A stretch of DNA of 64,000 nucleotides from assembly GCA_009746045.1 (NCBI GenBank), contig RPFO01001623.1, positions 62,001 to 126,000 on the forward strand, given 5' to 3'. Position 1 is the first letter of the stretch; each line of letters begins with the position of its first letter. The position numbers and the translations under genes were made by a program. Below, in pieces: positions 54,041 through 64,000 of the stretch. The notes below the pieces were generated by a model. That model made no database searches. It saw only the letters and a list, made by a program, of their open reading frames with translations, and was not told the DNA's origin. This DNA is from Mesostigma viride. Lineage: Eukaryota > Streptophyta > Mesostigmatophyceae > Mesostigmatales > Mesostigmataceae.

Positions 54041-55540
54041 TGGCCATTGTCCACCAAGCCAGGCAGGAATGGGTCCTGCCCAACCCCAAAAACCCTCAAT
54101 ACAAACCTCCTGTCACCCCTTCATGGGACGTGCCAGAGGGAGCCAAAAAGCTCAGATTAAAATTTGTTCTCAAACAAAACCCCAAAAAGTGGGCTCCCCA
54201 ATCTTCCATGCCAGACCATGTGTCACAGAATTAAAGGGGACATCCACACTGCCAAAGGGGAAACCTACACACCTGGGCTGCAACAAACCTCACTCAGGAT
54301 CATGCTCTCCCTATTCCTCCACAACCTCAATGCAGGCCAAGACTATGTCTGCAAAGCCACTGATATTAAAAGGGCCTTCCTCAGGGGGGACCCAGAAAAG
54401 GCTGAATCTGTGTGGAAAGGGAAGGTGTACGTGGTAGACACCCCAGCTGTGTGGAAACCTTACATTGATGAGCCCCACCTTATCATCAACATTGGGGTGG
54501 AAGGGCTTGTCAGTGCCCCCAAAATTTTCAGAGACTCAGCAGAGGAAGTATTCAAAAAGCTCAAGGCCACGTATGATGACCTGGACCCATGCTTTTTTGT
54601 TGTACCCACCCCCTCTGGACTGCTGCTCTTTGTGTGGCATGGAGATGACCAACTCATTTGTGGGCCTAGAGCTGAGGTGGAAACATTTATTCAGCAGGTC
54701 CAGGAATCATATGAGATTGGCAAACAGGTGGAATTGAGCACAACCCCCATCCAGTTCTGTGGCATCATGTTGCAGCTGCATAGGCAGCCAGATCAGTGGG
54801 TCTGCTCTCTCTCCCCTCCTGCAGAATATATCCAAGATTGTCTAGATCTGCTGCAGGACAACTACCTCCCCTTACACATGTGTGCCACTGTTCAGGGCAA
54901 ACTGGGGTGGTGGTCAGCCATCTGTGGGGCTCCCTTAGCTGTCATCAGCAGGGTCACCCATGATGTTCTAGTCAAGATAAAATGCAGTCACATCAGGAAG
55001 TTGGTCAATGACTGTCCCCCCCTCATCCTCCATGGCCTGAATCTGATGGAAGACATCCACATCCAATGTGTCATGGACAGCTCCATGGAGAGCAGAACAA
55101 TCAATCAGATGGGGGCACGGGAATCAGGGCTGTTTTTTCTCACCAACAGGTCAGATTACATGTCCCTCACTTCCTGGTACAGCAGGCTACACCGCAGAAA
55201 ACCTGGCAGCAGCAACTCAGCTGAATGTCGTGCTGTGGTGTCTGCTGCATTGCATGCTCGTTCCCTGCAGCACATGCTCACCTGGCTACAAACCCAGGCA
55301 GGCAGCACATGCAATGTTATCTCACATCTCTACACTGACAGCTTTTCAGTGATCAGTTTTCTAACCAAGAAATCTGTTTCTGCTGCTGTCCACACTGACT
55401 TGGATTGGGTGATCCTCAAACAGGAGGCCACCTATTTTTCCAGCTGGACTCATGTGGATGATGAGGACAACCCAGCAGACGCTCTAACGAAGCTGCGGAT
55501 GCTGCTGGCCAACAGTACCAGCTCCTCTTTCAGAACATGA
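54010..55540 (+). CDS. Copia-type reverse transcriptase and RNase H (pol, second part)
   Basis: The start of the RT region (FTKWLMAIVHQARQEW, DVPEGAKKLRLKFVLKQ) lies in one frame to about 54200. The main frame, open from 54164 to 55540, carries TDIKRAFLRGD (motif A), GLVSAPKIFRDSAEEVF (motif B region), FVWHGDDQLICGP (the xDD motif), the RNase H acids in SSNSAECRAVVSAALHARS and LYTDSFSVISFL, and HVDDEDNPADALTK, a Copia hallmark. Two frame changes, near 54015 and near 54200-54230, separate this from the integrase frame. They may be mutations, assembly errors or recoding. Confidence 0.85.
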
Positions 55541-55944
55541 ACCCCTATGATATCAGAGTCAGTGTTTGAATAAATGACTGGCCATAGCACAGTACACAAC
55601 CACCACACCCCCTTACCACAGCGATAGCTGCTGGGCGCCATAAAATTCAACACATTCGTTGTGGGGTGTGAGTGCTGGCTAGGTCAGATTTGTATCCATT
55701 TGCAGCTTGAGGACACAAGCTTTGTATACACTTACTTAATGTGTGCTCCAATAACTGGCCAAACCAGCCAGCTGTGTACACCTTATTTAATGTGCAATAT
55801 AACACCTGGCCAGAACAGCCAGCTGTAACCAACCTGGCTCAACCAGCCATGTCTCTTTTGTACCCCTAATCAACTTAAAAACAATAACAATAATGTTGGG
55901 GGTGCAGACCTGCATTAAGAAATAAATAATAAAACAATACTGGA

Positions 55945-56428
55945 GTTAGTCTCCATGCTTTGCTGTAGACTAAGTCTCAAAGGCATTGTGAATACAACGT
56001 ATGAATAAGCCTTGTAAACCTACGTTGGTATGTGAATATAAATACCACGTGGGCTATGCAGATAGGAATGCTAGTCGAGTCGCATACGTTTCCCTAGATA
56101 GGTACTTTGGGTACTGGGGTACGTGACAGATGTCAGTACCCAGCATACGTAGTGTCCTGTCATTGGACAGTACTAGAGTATCCTAGATATAGGGACCGTA
56201 CTGCAGCGTGCATTGATCTGTGATCACACGATGCAGTGACTAGACTGCGACCTGTCATCGTGCGGCCTCGGGCCAACGGTCTGCACCCAACGGTCACTGG
56301 CGGCGCAGCCAGTGAGAGGAACGTTGATAAAGGGTAAACCTATTTTCTAATGAACCAAGCAATTCATTGCTCACAGCATACAGTGTTCTCAAGCAATATA
56401 TCGCGTCGTTCATTTCTCATTCCTAACT
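55945..56428 (+). repeat. 3' LTR (484 bp)
   Basis: Identical to the 5' LTR except for one missing A near 55980. Flanked on the right by TCTGC (56429-56433). The bases just before it are A-rich (AAATAATAAAACAATACTGG) and not a clear polypurine tract. Confidence 0.9.
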
Positions 56429-56433
56429 TCTGC

Positions 56434-57250
56434 TGCTGGAGCTGTGCTGCGGCGGCGGTGGTGGAGGTGGCGTGCTGCTAAAGCATGTCCGCCCAGGTCG
56501 GGATGGGAGGAGCATCGCCGGCCAGGCCAGCCGGGGCTGGCTTGGCAGCAATGTCCTTCACCGCCTGGGCGGTGAGGCCTGCGGTGTTTTGCAGGACCTC
56601 GATGGCGATTGCATTGTCCTTAAGTCGCTGGTCAATGTCGCGGACTGATGGGCGGTGATGGAGTCGGCGGAGGCGGAGGGGGGGTGGGGGGGGGAGGCGA
56701 AGAGGGTGGCGGTGGCGGTGGCGGTGGCGGTGGCGGTGGCGGTGGCGGTGGGGATGGTGGGGAGCTCAGCAGCCAGCTTACGACCCAAAGCTTGCATTTC
56801 GCAAGCGAGGGGCGTCACGTGCTGTGAGAGGTGGTGCATGGAGGAGGGTGAATTCGGTCAAGGGGACGGGTTGCCAAAGGTCCGCGGAACAGCGTTGAAG
56901 GATGGAAAAGAGGGCCGCAAGCTGAAGGCGCGGTCGCGACCAGCCAGACAGGTCCGCCGAGCGGAGTTGAAACTGGCCGTCAGACTGGCTGCGGAAGCAT
57001 TTGTGGCGTTGGAGGCGCTGGCACAGGTCAAGAAGGGAGGCATGCGACCCATAAAACAGGACATCCAGATTCCGGATGTGTGGCCTGTCGAAATAGCCGG
57101 GTCTGTTGACATCGAAGGTGGAAAACGACTCATCAACGTCAAAGTCGGCCTCAGACCAGCTAGGTTCGGTGGGGCGGCTGCGTTTGGGCTCGGGCGATGC
57201 TGAAGGCGAGGCAGGAAGCCCGGGAGGGGGCTCAGTGGGCGATCACCAGT
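56434..57250 (-). pseudogene. L1-type LINE ORF1 remnant, N-terminal part
   Basis: Downstream of the LTR element, on the minus strand, a frame reads EPKRSRPTEPSWSEADFDVD, GYFDRPHIRNLDVLFYGSHA, LDLCQRLQRHKCF and WSRPRLQLAALFSILQRCSA before a stop near 56770. Thr-Ala repeats and a further coiled-coil-like stretch then lead to 56434. Together with 49404-49919 it forms the interrupted ORF1. The middle holds a (GTGGCG)n array at about 56706-56750. The family call rests mainly on the other half. Confidence 0.45.
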
Positions 57251-57639
57251 GCGCGACTAGTGTCACCGCTGCCTGCCGGGCCTGAGGGCAAAGCTGCAAC
57301 CGGAGCTGCAGACGTATTTTCATTGCCGAGCGCAGCCGCCAGGCTGCGTTGCGTCGAGGAGCGTTTGCTCGTCATATATTGCGCCGTACTAGCGTCGGAA
57401 AGTTATATCAGCACGTGCGCCTTAGAAAGACGAAGCGATTGTGATACTCAGGACTAAATTCGGTGCTCAAACGTGAAAGTTATGAGCGCCGCCGTCAGCC
57501 ATGGCTATACCTCGTGGCTCGTGGCTCGTTGGGAGATCATGTAGCACATATTCCCTTAATTGCTCAGTGTATGGATGGAGGTGGGCAAAGCTGCGAAACC
57601 GAACTAATCTAACTCTAAGCTAATCTAATATAGAAAACC

Positions 57640-58440
57640 CTAACTACTCTACTCAGCAAATCGCCCCTTCCTCTTGGGGGGGGGGGGCTTGCCCGGCCAC
57701 AGGGGCTGGCGTGTGAGCCTGGACAATCATCTCCCACCTCTTCTTGTTCTGCATAGCAGTCCAGGCAAGAGAGAGGGAGTGAATGCAATGTTCAAACGGG
57801 GCTGGGACCACTATAGGTCGGCCAGCAACTGCTCTGGGTAGGTCATGACATGTTTGCCTACCTTTCTTAGGTATGTCCTTGGGGCCATGCAGGCCAGGTC
57901 AGGACTGATGCCGCCCTGGCTGGCCAAGCCGCTGGGGGCCGGCCAGACCAAGGTCGGTGTCTTGACCTGGCTGGTGCGAGCAAGATGTCCTACGAATGCT
58001 TTCCTACGCTGTCTAATCTAGCTCGTCCGAAATGCGAGGCATACCCTGGTACAAAGATTCTAAAGACCTATGCGTGGAAAACCCTACATTCAGGGCCTGA
58101 CGTAGCATCCTGGTTACCGTGCCGTCTAGCTTGGCGGCCAGCGTATCCGTGAGCGTCCATGCCTCGGCGCCATAGGTGAGCATCGTGAGGACCAGGACCT
58201 TGAGGAGCATGCGCTTGCGCTGCTCGCCGAGGTCCTTAATTCGAGTGCCAGTAGGTCAGTTGAGCGAACGATGCCTAAGTTACCCAGGCCAGGCCGATGC
58301 GGGTGTCCACATCGTCGCCGGTGTCGAGAAGCATGCTCGATCCCCAGCAGTTTGAAGCAATCACGGAACGGGACCTCCGTCCCGTCTAGCAGCCGCAGCA
58401 GCGGCGGGCGACTGGAAGCCCCAATCACCATCCCCTCAGT
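57640..58440 (-). pseudogene. LINE ORF2 C-terminal remnant 3
   Basis: The minus strand shows PPLLRLLDGTEVPFRDCFKL (RT palm/thumb region), VLVLTMLTYGAEAWTLTDTL with LAAKLDGTVTRMLRQAL (the classic LINE thumb segment), LYQGMPRIS, GHLARTSQVKTP and the end FEHCIHSLSLAWTA...RKGRFAE. Frames change along it, so it is a 5'-truncated dead copy of the same family as 44400-44700. Confidence 0.8.
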
Positions 58441-58589
58441 TTGAACAAGTGCTAATCTCCAACCCCACCGGCCGCGCCTGCTTGCAAGCCCAGACCGAGT
58501 ACGTCCAGCCAGGTCTGAATGCGCTCGGGGCGCACGATGAAGATTATAGCTTAGAGCTTGCTCAGTTAGGTTTCGCGGCTTCGCTCACC

Positions 58590-58870
58590 GCCATCCATCC
58601 AGCAAGGGAATACGTGCTACACAATCTCCCCACGGAGTCATGTTTTACATGTAATTGAATTTTTTAATTTAATTAATTAATCATCAAATTAAACTGTAAC
58701 ATATCTCCGTTGGGAGTGCATGTAGCACATATCCCTGCATGAGAAGGGGCATATGGCTTAATTTGATACATTCTGGGCTACTTCCTGCAAGGGTAGGGTG
58801 TAAACTACACCTGCTCTGGGTGCACAAAGGGCACGTCCTGCACCACTATGTATTCCAGCACCTAAGGTGT
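58590..58870. repeat. Head-to-head ends of the foldback family
   Basis: GTGCTACACAATCTCCCCAC (58616-58635) faces CTCCGTTGGGAGTGCATGTA (58704-58723), then AGAAGGGGCATATGGC and CTTCCTGCAAGGGTAGG. All match the outer parts of the 45.5 kb foldback arm. Confidence 0.7.
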
Positions 58871-59014
58871 CGACATCATAGTTATAGTCGGGGTAAAATT
58901 GGCTCTTTATGTCAAATTGTCAAATTGCCCATCGGAGGGCGGGGTACCTTGAAATTAAATTAGAGGCATACCTCTAGCGAGATATATGTTTAATTAATTA
59001 ATTAATTAAACTCG

Positions 59015-59235
59015 TGCTCCCGTTGGGGAGTCACGGAGCACCGAAGTGCTTTTTTTAATCCCTGTGTGTGCACAACAGGCCGGAGAAAGGGCAGAGACCC
59101 CTGGGCAGTCTCCTTCATGCCAAAAAAGGCATGCCACAGCTGCATTCGGGCACGTTAGCTATTAAAACGGACACGCTAACGATCCGGCAATCTGTGGGTG
59201 CAATAAGACCCATGTGAGCATGGCATAACAAGGAG
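59015..59235 (+). repeat. Dispersed repeat 'GTGCTCCCGTTGGGGAG', copy 2
   Basis: Blocks are in the same order as 5829-6060: GTGCTCCCGTTGGGGAGTCA, GCAGAGACC, ACGATCCGGCA, GTGGGTGCAATAAGACCC and GTGAGCAT. Confidence 0.75.
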
Positions 59236-59615
59236 CGTGGGCGAGTAATTAACTGATCAAAGCCAAGACGTAGCATGGCTGTCCAGGTTGGCCAATACTT
59301 CGGTACGTCAAATACGTCGGCCTCAAAATACGAGTATTATACGTGGAGCATGGCAGAATACGTCAGCAGAATACGTGGCAGTGTGCAGCATGGTTATGAA
59401 TGGGCCTTTAGGGTTAAGGCCTTAGGGGGCATTGTTATGCATGGAGATCAGTAAATTATGGTGGAAGGCATACTTCAATCTGCACCATTCCTTGCACTTA
59501 TTCCCCACCAGCCTTCCATAATTTTTTAATGCAATATGTGCACATTCCTTGCACTTATTCCCTACCAACCTGCCACCATAATTTACGTACCCATTACCGC
59601 ATGTGCACATTCCTT

Positions 59616-60211
59616 GCAAGCTCTACAAACAGGTCGTGGACCGGCTGGATCGCATAGTATCTCCGCACATCTGAACCCTGTGATGCCAGATCTCCTTTGC
59701 GGCCGTTCCGAGCTTGGAACTGGATTCGTTGTCCACATCGTCGCGTCGCTGCAGCAACACGATGTTTTCTGGCATACGCGGGCTTTTGGTTCCCGCCGCA
59801 CATTTGAAAGTGCTGTCCTCCGGCTTTTTGCCTTTGCAATGTGTGCAGTTCTTGGACGTTTGGAATCATGGCATGGCTAACGTGATGACTGACTAGCTAG
59901 ACCTTTTCAGTGGTTTTCCGTTTGCGGGTATTTCCTCGTAAATGGTGGGAGAGCGATCGCAGCAATGGTGCTCACCACCAGACACTCCCGGCCAGTTAGG
60001 CTCGAAACACACGCCCTGATCAAGCATGCTGTTTCCGGCCCCACCGTCTAGGTCATCTAGTCGCTCTACACGTAAGCCAGCCATAGTTTCAATGCACAAG
60101 GCTACACATTTCCAACACCATTCATCTTCATCATCCTGAACGACTCGAAAACGCGGACAAGATAACGGCAGGCTCGAGCTACCATGGTCCGGATTCTCCC
60201 GATTTCTGGCC
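59616..60211 (+). mobile_element. 5'-truncated Penelope-like element
   Basis: About 600 bp match 46018-46625 in inverted orientation at high identity, including GTCGTGGACCGGCTGGATCG and the terminal GGATTCTCCCGATTTCTGGC. The truncation point is at CTCTACAAACAGG. Only the last codons of the ORF and the 3' UTR remain. The same block seems to have joined a CCTTGCACTTATTCCC repeat on its left. Confidence 0.9.
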
Positions 60212-60734
60212 GGCGGATACAGGCTGTGTTACAAATACCACGTTCCCAGCACAGCTGGCATTTTCATCGTGCTGGCACTCTCTCGGTCTCTCCGTGTAAT
60301 TTCAGCTAGCTTGCCAACTGCCAAGTCATTACTGGACTTGCGAAAAGCCTAGCTCATAGTACAGTGTAGAAAATCTTGGTAAAGGTAGGCGCCGCGCCAC
60401 GGTCCGGTTGGCCTGGCGCCAAGAGCTGCCCCAGCTCGAACCTCGAAAATTTCCAAGTCCAAATCACGTATTCCTGACAAAATACGCGTATAGTACGTCG
60501 GGGCCAAAAAAACGCGTATTGCCGTATTTAGTTTTGACAATACGCACGTATTTGCCAACCTGGATGGCTGTACAACAAGGACTAAGCTAAGGCTACATGG
60601 CTGGTTGTGTACCGTGCGTTAGCGGTGCACGTGACTAGGTATATGTTGGCACGGCTAGGCAAATTAACGTTCTAAGCATGGCTGCCATGGCGGCAGTGAC
60701 TACCAATGGATACAAGCTACTAGGGCTATTAGCT

Positions 60735-60986
60735 AGTCTAGCCCGCGGGGGGCGTCCACATCTTGTGGTTGATCATCAGGTCCCCGCCCCTCCAGTACAC
60801 CTTGGGCTTCTGGGGGTCCTGCTTGTGGCGGAGGTACATACTCCGGCCGGCCACAGGTCGCGTCGCTGCTGCTGCTGCATGAGCAGGGGTCAGGTCGTCG
60901 TCCAGCGTCCAGGTGAGGTCGTGCAACCGATATATGTTTGGAGGCGACTTTCTATTGGCCGTGATATCTAGACTAGGCATGGACAT
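60735..60986 (-). pseudogene. L1-type ORF1 C-terminal remnant, second copy
   Basis: The minus-strand frame has TWTLDDDLTPAHAAAAATRP, VYWRGGDLMINHKMW and a stop. It parallels VDDDLTLAQQQ...EYWKGAAIYVGHKPW at 49404-49691. Only the C-terminal domain remains. Confidence 0.7.
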
Positions 60987-61800
60987 GTGCTACCCTAGAT
61001 GGGACGGGCTCACCGCTCACACCCGGTCAGCCGGCCTCCTAGCTGGTTTGTACATAATATGGAGGCAGACCTCCTATACTGTATGCCGAGGACATCACGC
61101 TCATATCGAGAAGCCGGAGTCTGCCCAACTTTGGTTGGACTGCCTTGCGCTCGAGGCTCGGGCTGTTGCATGGTCTAGAACTGAATCAGCCCCAAAATGG
61201 AGGCCCTGGCTCTCGGCATGGCCAGGCCCCCCGGCGCCCCCACTCCGCCTCTTAGACGACACCGAGGTCAACTAGTCCCTACTTCAGGCCTTTTCAAGTT
61301 GCTCGGGAGTTGGCTTCCCGACTGCGCGGACGACCCGACGACACGGATAGGCATGGCGTGGGCGCAACTCCATGACCACCGCCGCTGGTGCATGGAGCAA
61401 ACCCGCCCTACCCCGGATCGTCAAGCGCGACCTCTTCAATTGGTCGTCATTAATTCTGACAATCCTGACCTACGGGCGCCGAGACCTGGACACTGACGCA
61501 GGAGCTCAGTGGAGCAACGTCACCAAGATGCTGCATGCAAGGCCCTAATATCCCCTTTAGTTGGTTTGCACATTAGTAATGAGGATTTGTACGCTGATTT
61601 GCCCTATGTTTCCCACATTCTTAGGCACAGACGCCTGGGCCTAGCCGGGCACCTGGCCCGCACACATCAGGTAGACACATCAGATAGACTAGCTGGCACC
61701 AAGCCCACCCAGCCTGGACGTTTTGTCCTCACCTGGCGTGCCCGGGCCAGGCCGCACGCGGCATGTGCCGACACCTGCGGACTTCCCGTGATAGAGTAGA
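60985..61800 (+). pseudogene. LINE ORF2 C-terminal remnant 4
   Basis: It contains a decayed YADD-like RT motif (TATGCCGAGGACATCACGCT around 61080), a LDDTEV...FKLLGSWLPD segment and, at 61509-61799, HISNEDLYADLPYVSHILRH with RRLGLAGHLARTHQVDTSD. Several frame changes show it is inactive. It is related to 44715-45175. Confidence 0.75.
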
Positions 61801-61869
61801 GCTCTAGGCATGGTGTACATGTGCTACCCTAGACGCGACGGGCTCATGTGCACCCAGGCGGCCTCCTGG

Positions 61870-62405
61870 TTTGTCTGTAATATGGAGGCAGATGGTAAAT
61901 TCGCAAGGGTAGATGGCAAGTAGTGATGAAGGAGACCACCCCCAAGTCTGTGGGGGCTCCGCGTGTGACCGCGTAAACTTGGCATTCGTAGCGATTCGGG
62001 CCGTGGTGCCCACAACCCTGTAACTAGGAACTAGATTGCTAGCATCTGATCCATTCCATCCCATGTTCCCCTCCCACTGAGTCCTGAGTCACATGCTCAC
62101 GTGACACAGTCACGTGTATATTTAATTAACTCATTAATGGAGGCAGATGGTTCGCAAGGATAGCTATAGATGGCAAGTGGTGATGAAAGAGACCACCCCA
62201 AAGTCTGTGGGGGCCGCCGGGCCGCGGCTCCGCGCGTGTGACCACGTACGTTTGGCACTTCATAGCGATTCGGGCCGTGGTGCCCACTTAACCCTGTAAC
62301 TATAGGAACTAGTAGATAGCTAGCTCACCATCCATTCCGGCATCCCATGTTCCCCTCCCACTGAGGACTTATGCTCACGTGACGCAGTCACGTGTATATT
62401 AATCA
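61870..62405. repeat. Direct duplication of about 265 bp
   Basis: Blocks at 61880-62130 (ATGGAGGCAGATGG, GACCACCCCCAAGTCTGTGG, GCGATTCGGGCCGTGGTGCC, CAGTCACGTGTATATT) recur in the same order at 62137-62405 with scattered indels. Confidence 0.9.
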
Positions 62406-62579
62406 ATTAATTCAGTAATTTCTATTGGCGTAAATGTGTTAGTTAGTTAGTTGAATCCCATGCCGCACATATCCTCCCCACGGAGGTCTGTTCTTAATTA
62501 ATTCATTAAACCCTCAACCGTCTCTGACTCGTGACTAAAATGAGTCACGAGTTGCACAGTATGCCACAGGTGTCCCCAT

Positions 62580-62935
62580 TCAGCCTAATTATTTTTTCTA
62601 GACCATACTTGGAACCAAGCATAACCATATTAGGGCTAACCTGGGGGTATAGTGGGTGGTCCCAGTGCTAGGCCCCTCTGCTCTATAAATAGCCCCCCCC
62701 TCACGGGGGTACGGTGAGTGTGCGCGGTGACACGGCATATAATGGATGATAGACCCCTTTCCTCGATGAGTTGACCCTGGGGTTGGTTTTGTGGATAGAT
62801 TTTTTATAGTTAGGATGGGATACAAACACTAAAAATTGTAACTGCCCCAGGGACCCATCAGCTGGTGCAAAAAATAACTGGTGACTATTTTGAGTCACGA
62901 GTTTTGGGGGGCCTACTAAACTAGGCATCCTAGTG
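62580..62935 (-). repeat. Dispersed repeat, inverted partner of 3780-3985
   Basis: It shares CTTGGAACCAAG, CTATAAATAGC and GGGGGTACGGTG with the reverse complement of 3780-3985. Its right end (AACTGGTGACTATTTTGAGT then CGAGTTTTGGGGGGCC) recurs at 63265-63310. Confidence 0.65.
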
Positions 62936-63224
62936 CAGTTTTGAACAATTGGAAATGATACTAGGTAATTAGCATGGAGTATTGGCTCACATGCATGCTA
63001 ACACTTATTCCAACCTGTGTGCCACCAATACCTGCCAGAACCACAGCAGGTCCCTGCATGCCGGATATGGTTGGAGACGACTACGCGCGGGCCGCGAGTA
63101 CGGGCCGGCTTCACAATCTTATCATGCATGATGGAGCACGAATGCCTTGGATTTCACCCTAGTATTTCAGGGGGGACTGCAACTGTACCGCCAAGCACTA
63201 TACAGCCAAACACTAATTACATGT

Positions 63225-63345
63225 CTTGTTTCACCCAGGGACCCACAAGGTATAATGCTAAAAATATAGCTGGTAACTATTTTGAGTCACCAGTTTTGGG
63301 GGGGCTAGAATAAACGTCATAGTGCAGTTTTGAACATGGAAATGA
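63225..63345. repeat. Copy of the repeat end at 62850-62945
   Basis: CAGGGACCCA, AACTATTTTGAGTCACCAGT, TTTGGGGGGG and TAGTGCAGTTTTGAACA-type blocks repeat in order, with about 380 bp between copies. Confidence 0.8.
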
Positions 63346-63514
63346 TAGGTAAGCATGAAACATGCATGATTATCAAGAAGGTGCATGATTATATTTATCC
63401 ACCATACATGGCACAAATAATTGCGACAATAATTGTACCCCCCTACCAAGTAGACCCGGTAGGGGCCAAGCCCCTACCAACCATCACAGTCTTATTCAAG
63501 TCCTCTCTATCGAT

Positions 63515-63545
63515 CGTACTTACTTACTTACTTACTTACTTACTA
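63515..63545. repeat. (CTTA)n microsatellite
   Basis: About seven uninterrupted ACTT units. Confidence 0.9.
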
Positions 63546-63764
63546 TTGATCATGGAAGATGGGCCAGCGGCATTTAGCTTTTGCTTGGGTGGTTGGGTGG
63601 GAGAGTGCACTTTCGGGCTAGGGCAACATAGCAGCACCTAGACAACTGGTGGAGTCACTATCATGGTATCCTAGACGACCACAACAGTTGGCACGCGGTT
63701 TATATGGTGAACATGTGCTTGGATTCATTAATAAGACAATTAATTCATCAGAGCATGGTCATGG

Positions 63765-64000
63765 GTGGTTGCTGGGTCAGTGGTTGGAATGGGTGCTTGG
63801 TCAGTGGGTGGATGTGTGCTTGGTCAGTGGCCGGGTGGAACGTGTGCTTGGTCAGTGGGTGGAATGTGTGCTTGGTCAGTATGGGGAACCCGTGCTTGGT
63901 CAGTGGGTGGAACGTGTGCTTGGTCGATCAGTGGGTGGAACGTGCGCTTGGTCAGTGGGTGGAACGTGTGCTTGGTCAGTGGGTGGAACGTGCGCTAATT
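63765..64000. repeat. 24-bp tandem array cut by window end
   Basis: About ten copies of GTGCTTGGTCAGTGGGTGGA with small indels continue to the last base. The Trp/Gly-rich frame is an artefact of the repeat. Confidence 0.95.

Larger units (their letters stand above)
49925..56428 (+). mobile_element. LTR retrotransposon, 6.5 kb, Copia-like RT, order INT-PR-RT-RH
   Basis: It has two near-identical LTRs and a 5-bp target duplication. The internal order is an A-rich leader, a Pro/Ala-rich frame, a 75-bp tandem array, an Asn-rich zinc-knuckle protein, integrase, a retropepsin-like domain, Copia-type RT and RNase H. It inserted into an L1-type ORF1 remnant on the opposite strand. No clear primer-binding site or polypurine tract was identified. 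Confidence 0.9.

Noticed and set aside
56655-57203. 182-residue plus frame as a gene
   Set aside because: It carries a Val-Ala run from a hexanucleotide repeat. The opposite strand gives a more protein-like reading consistent with the LINE ORF1 remnant.

Overview
The window looks like nuclear DNA of a eukaryote, most likely a chlorophycean green alga (Chlamydomonadales/Volvocales-like). The reasons are spliced genes with short phase-consistent exons, many GTGCGT/GTGAGT/GTGGGC donors with CAG acceptors, a TGTAA polyadenylation-type signal after one gene, chloroplast-type GST content, and a mix of LINE, Penelope-like and LTR retroelements. The lineage is an inference. No tRNA, rRNA, operon or CRISPR locus was recognised.

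Three host genes can be reconstructed from exons whose phases agree. (1) About 1.5-9.0 kb, plus strand: a sulfotransferase-like gene of six visible exons, carrying a PAPS 3'-phosphate-binding type motif. (2) 18.74-11.18 kb, minus strand: a protein of at least 1063 residues with PQQ-type beta-propeller blades, one transmembrane helix, a short coiled coil and a long low-complexity tail. (3) 22.1-44.4 kb, plus strand: a glutathione S-transferase-like gene (CPYC active site on a 24-nt microexon, extra C-terminal domain, iota-class-like). Its ~1.5 kb of coding sequence is spread over 22 kb by introns full of tandem arrays and transposon debris.

The most striking pattern is that many intronic tandem repeats look like decayed copies of the adjoining exon-intron junction. 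This is seen at seven or more junctions in all three genes. A 5.1 kb array of a 14-bp unit begins exactly at the donor of the first visible GST exon, and the junction core is repeated several times at its edge.

From 44.4 kb to the end the window is a graveyard of nested mobile elements. It contains LINE ORF2 3' fragments; a foldback element split by a 3.1 kb Penelope-like element with a 12-bp target duplication; and an L1-type ORF1 remnant split by a 6.5 kb LTR retrotransposon. That retrotransposon has near-identical LTRs, a 5-bp target duplication and the unusual order zinc knuckle - integrase - protease - reverse transcriptase - RNase H. Further PLE and LINE fragments and dispersed or tandem repeats run to the right edge.
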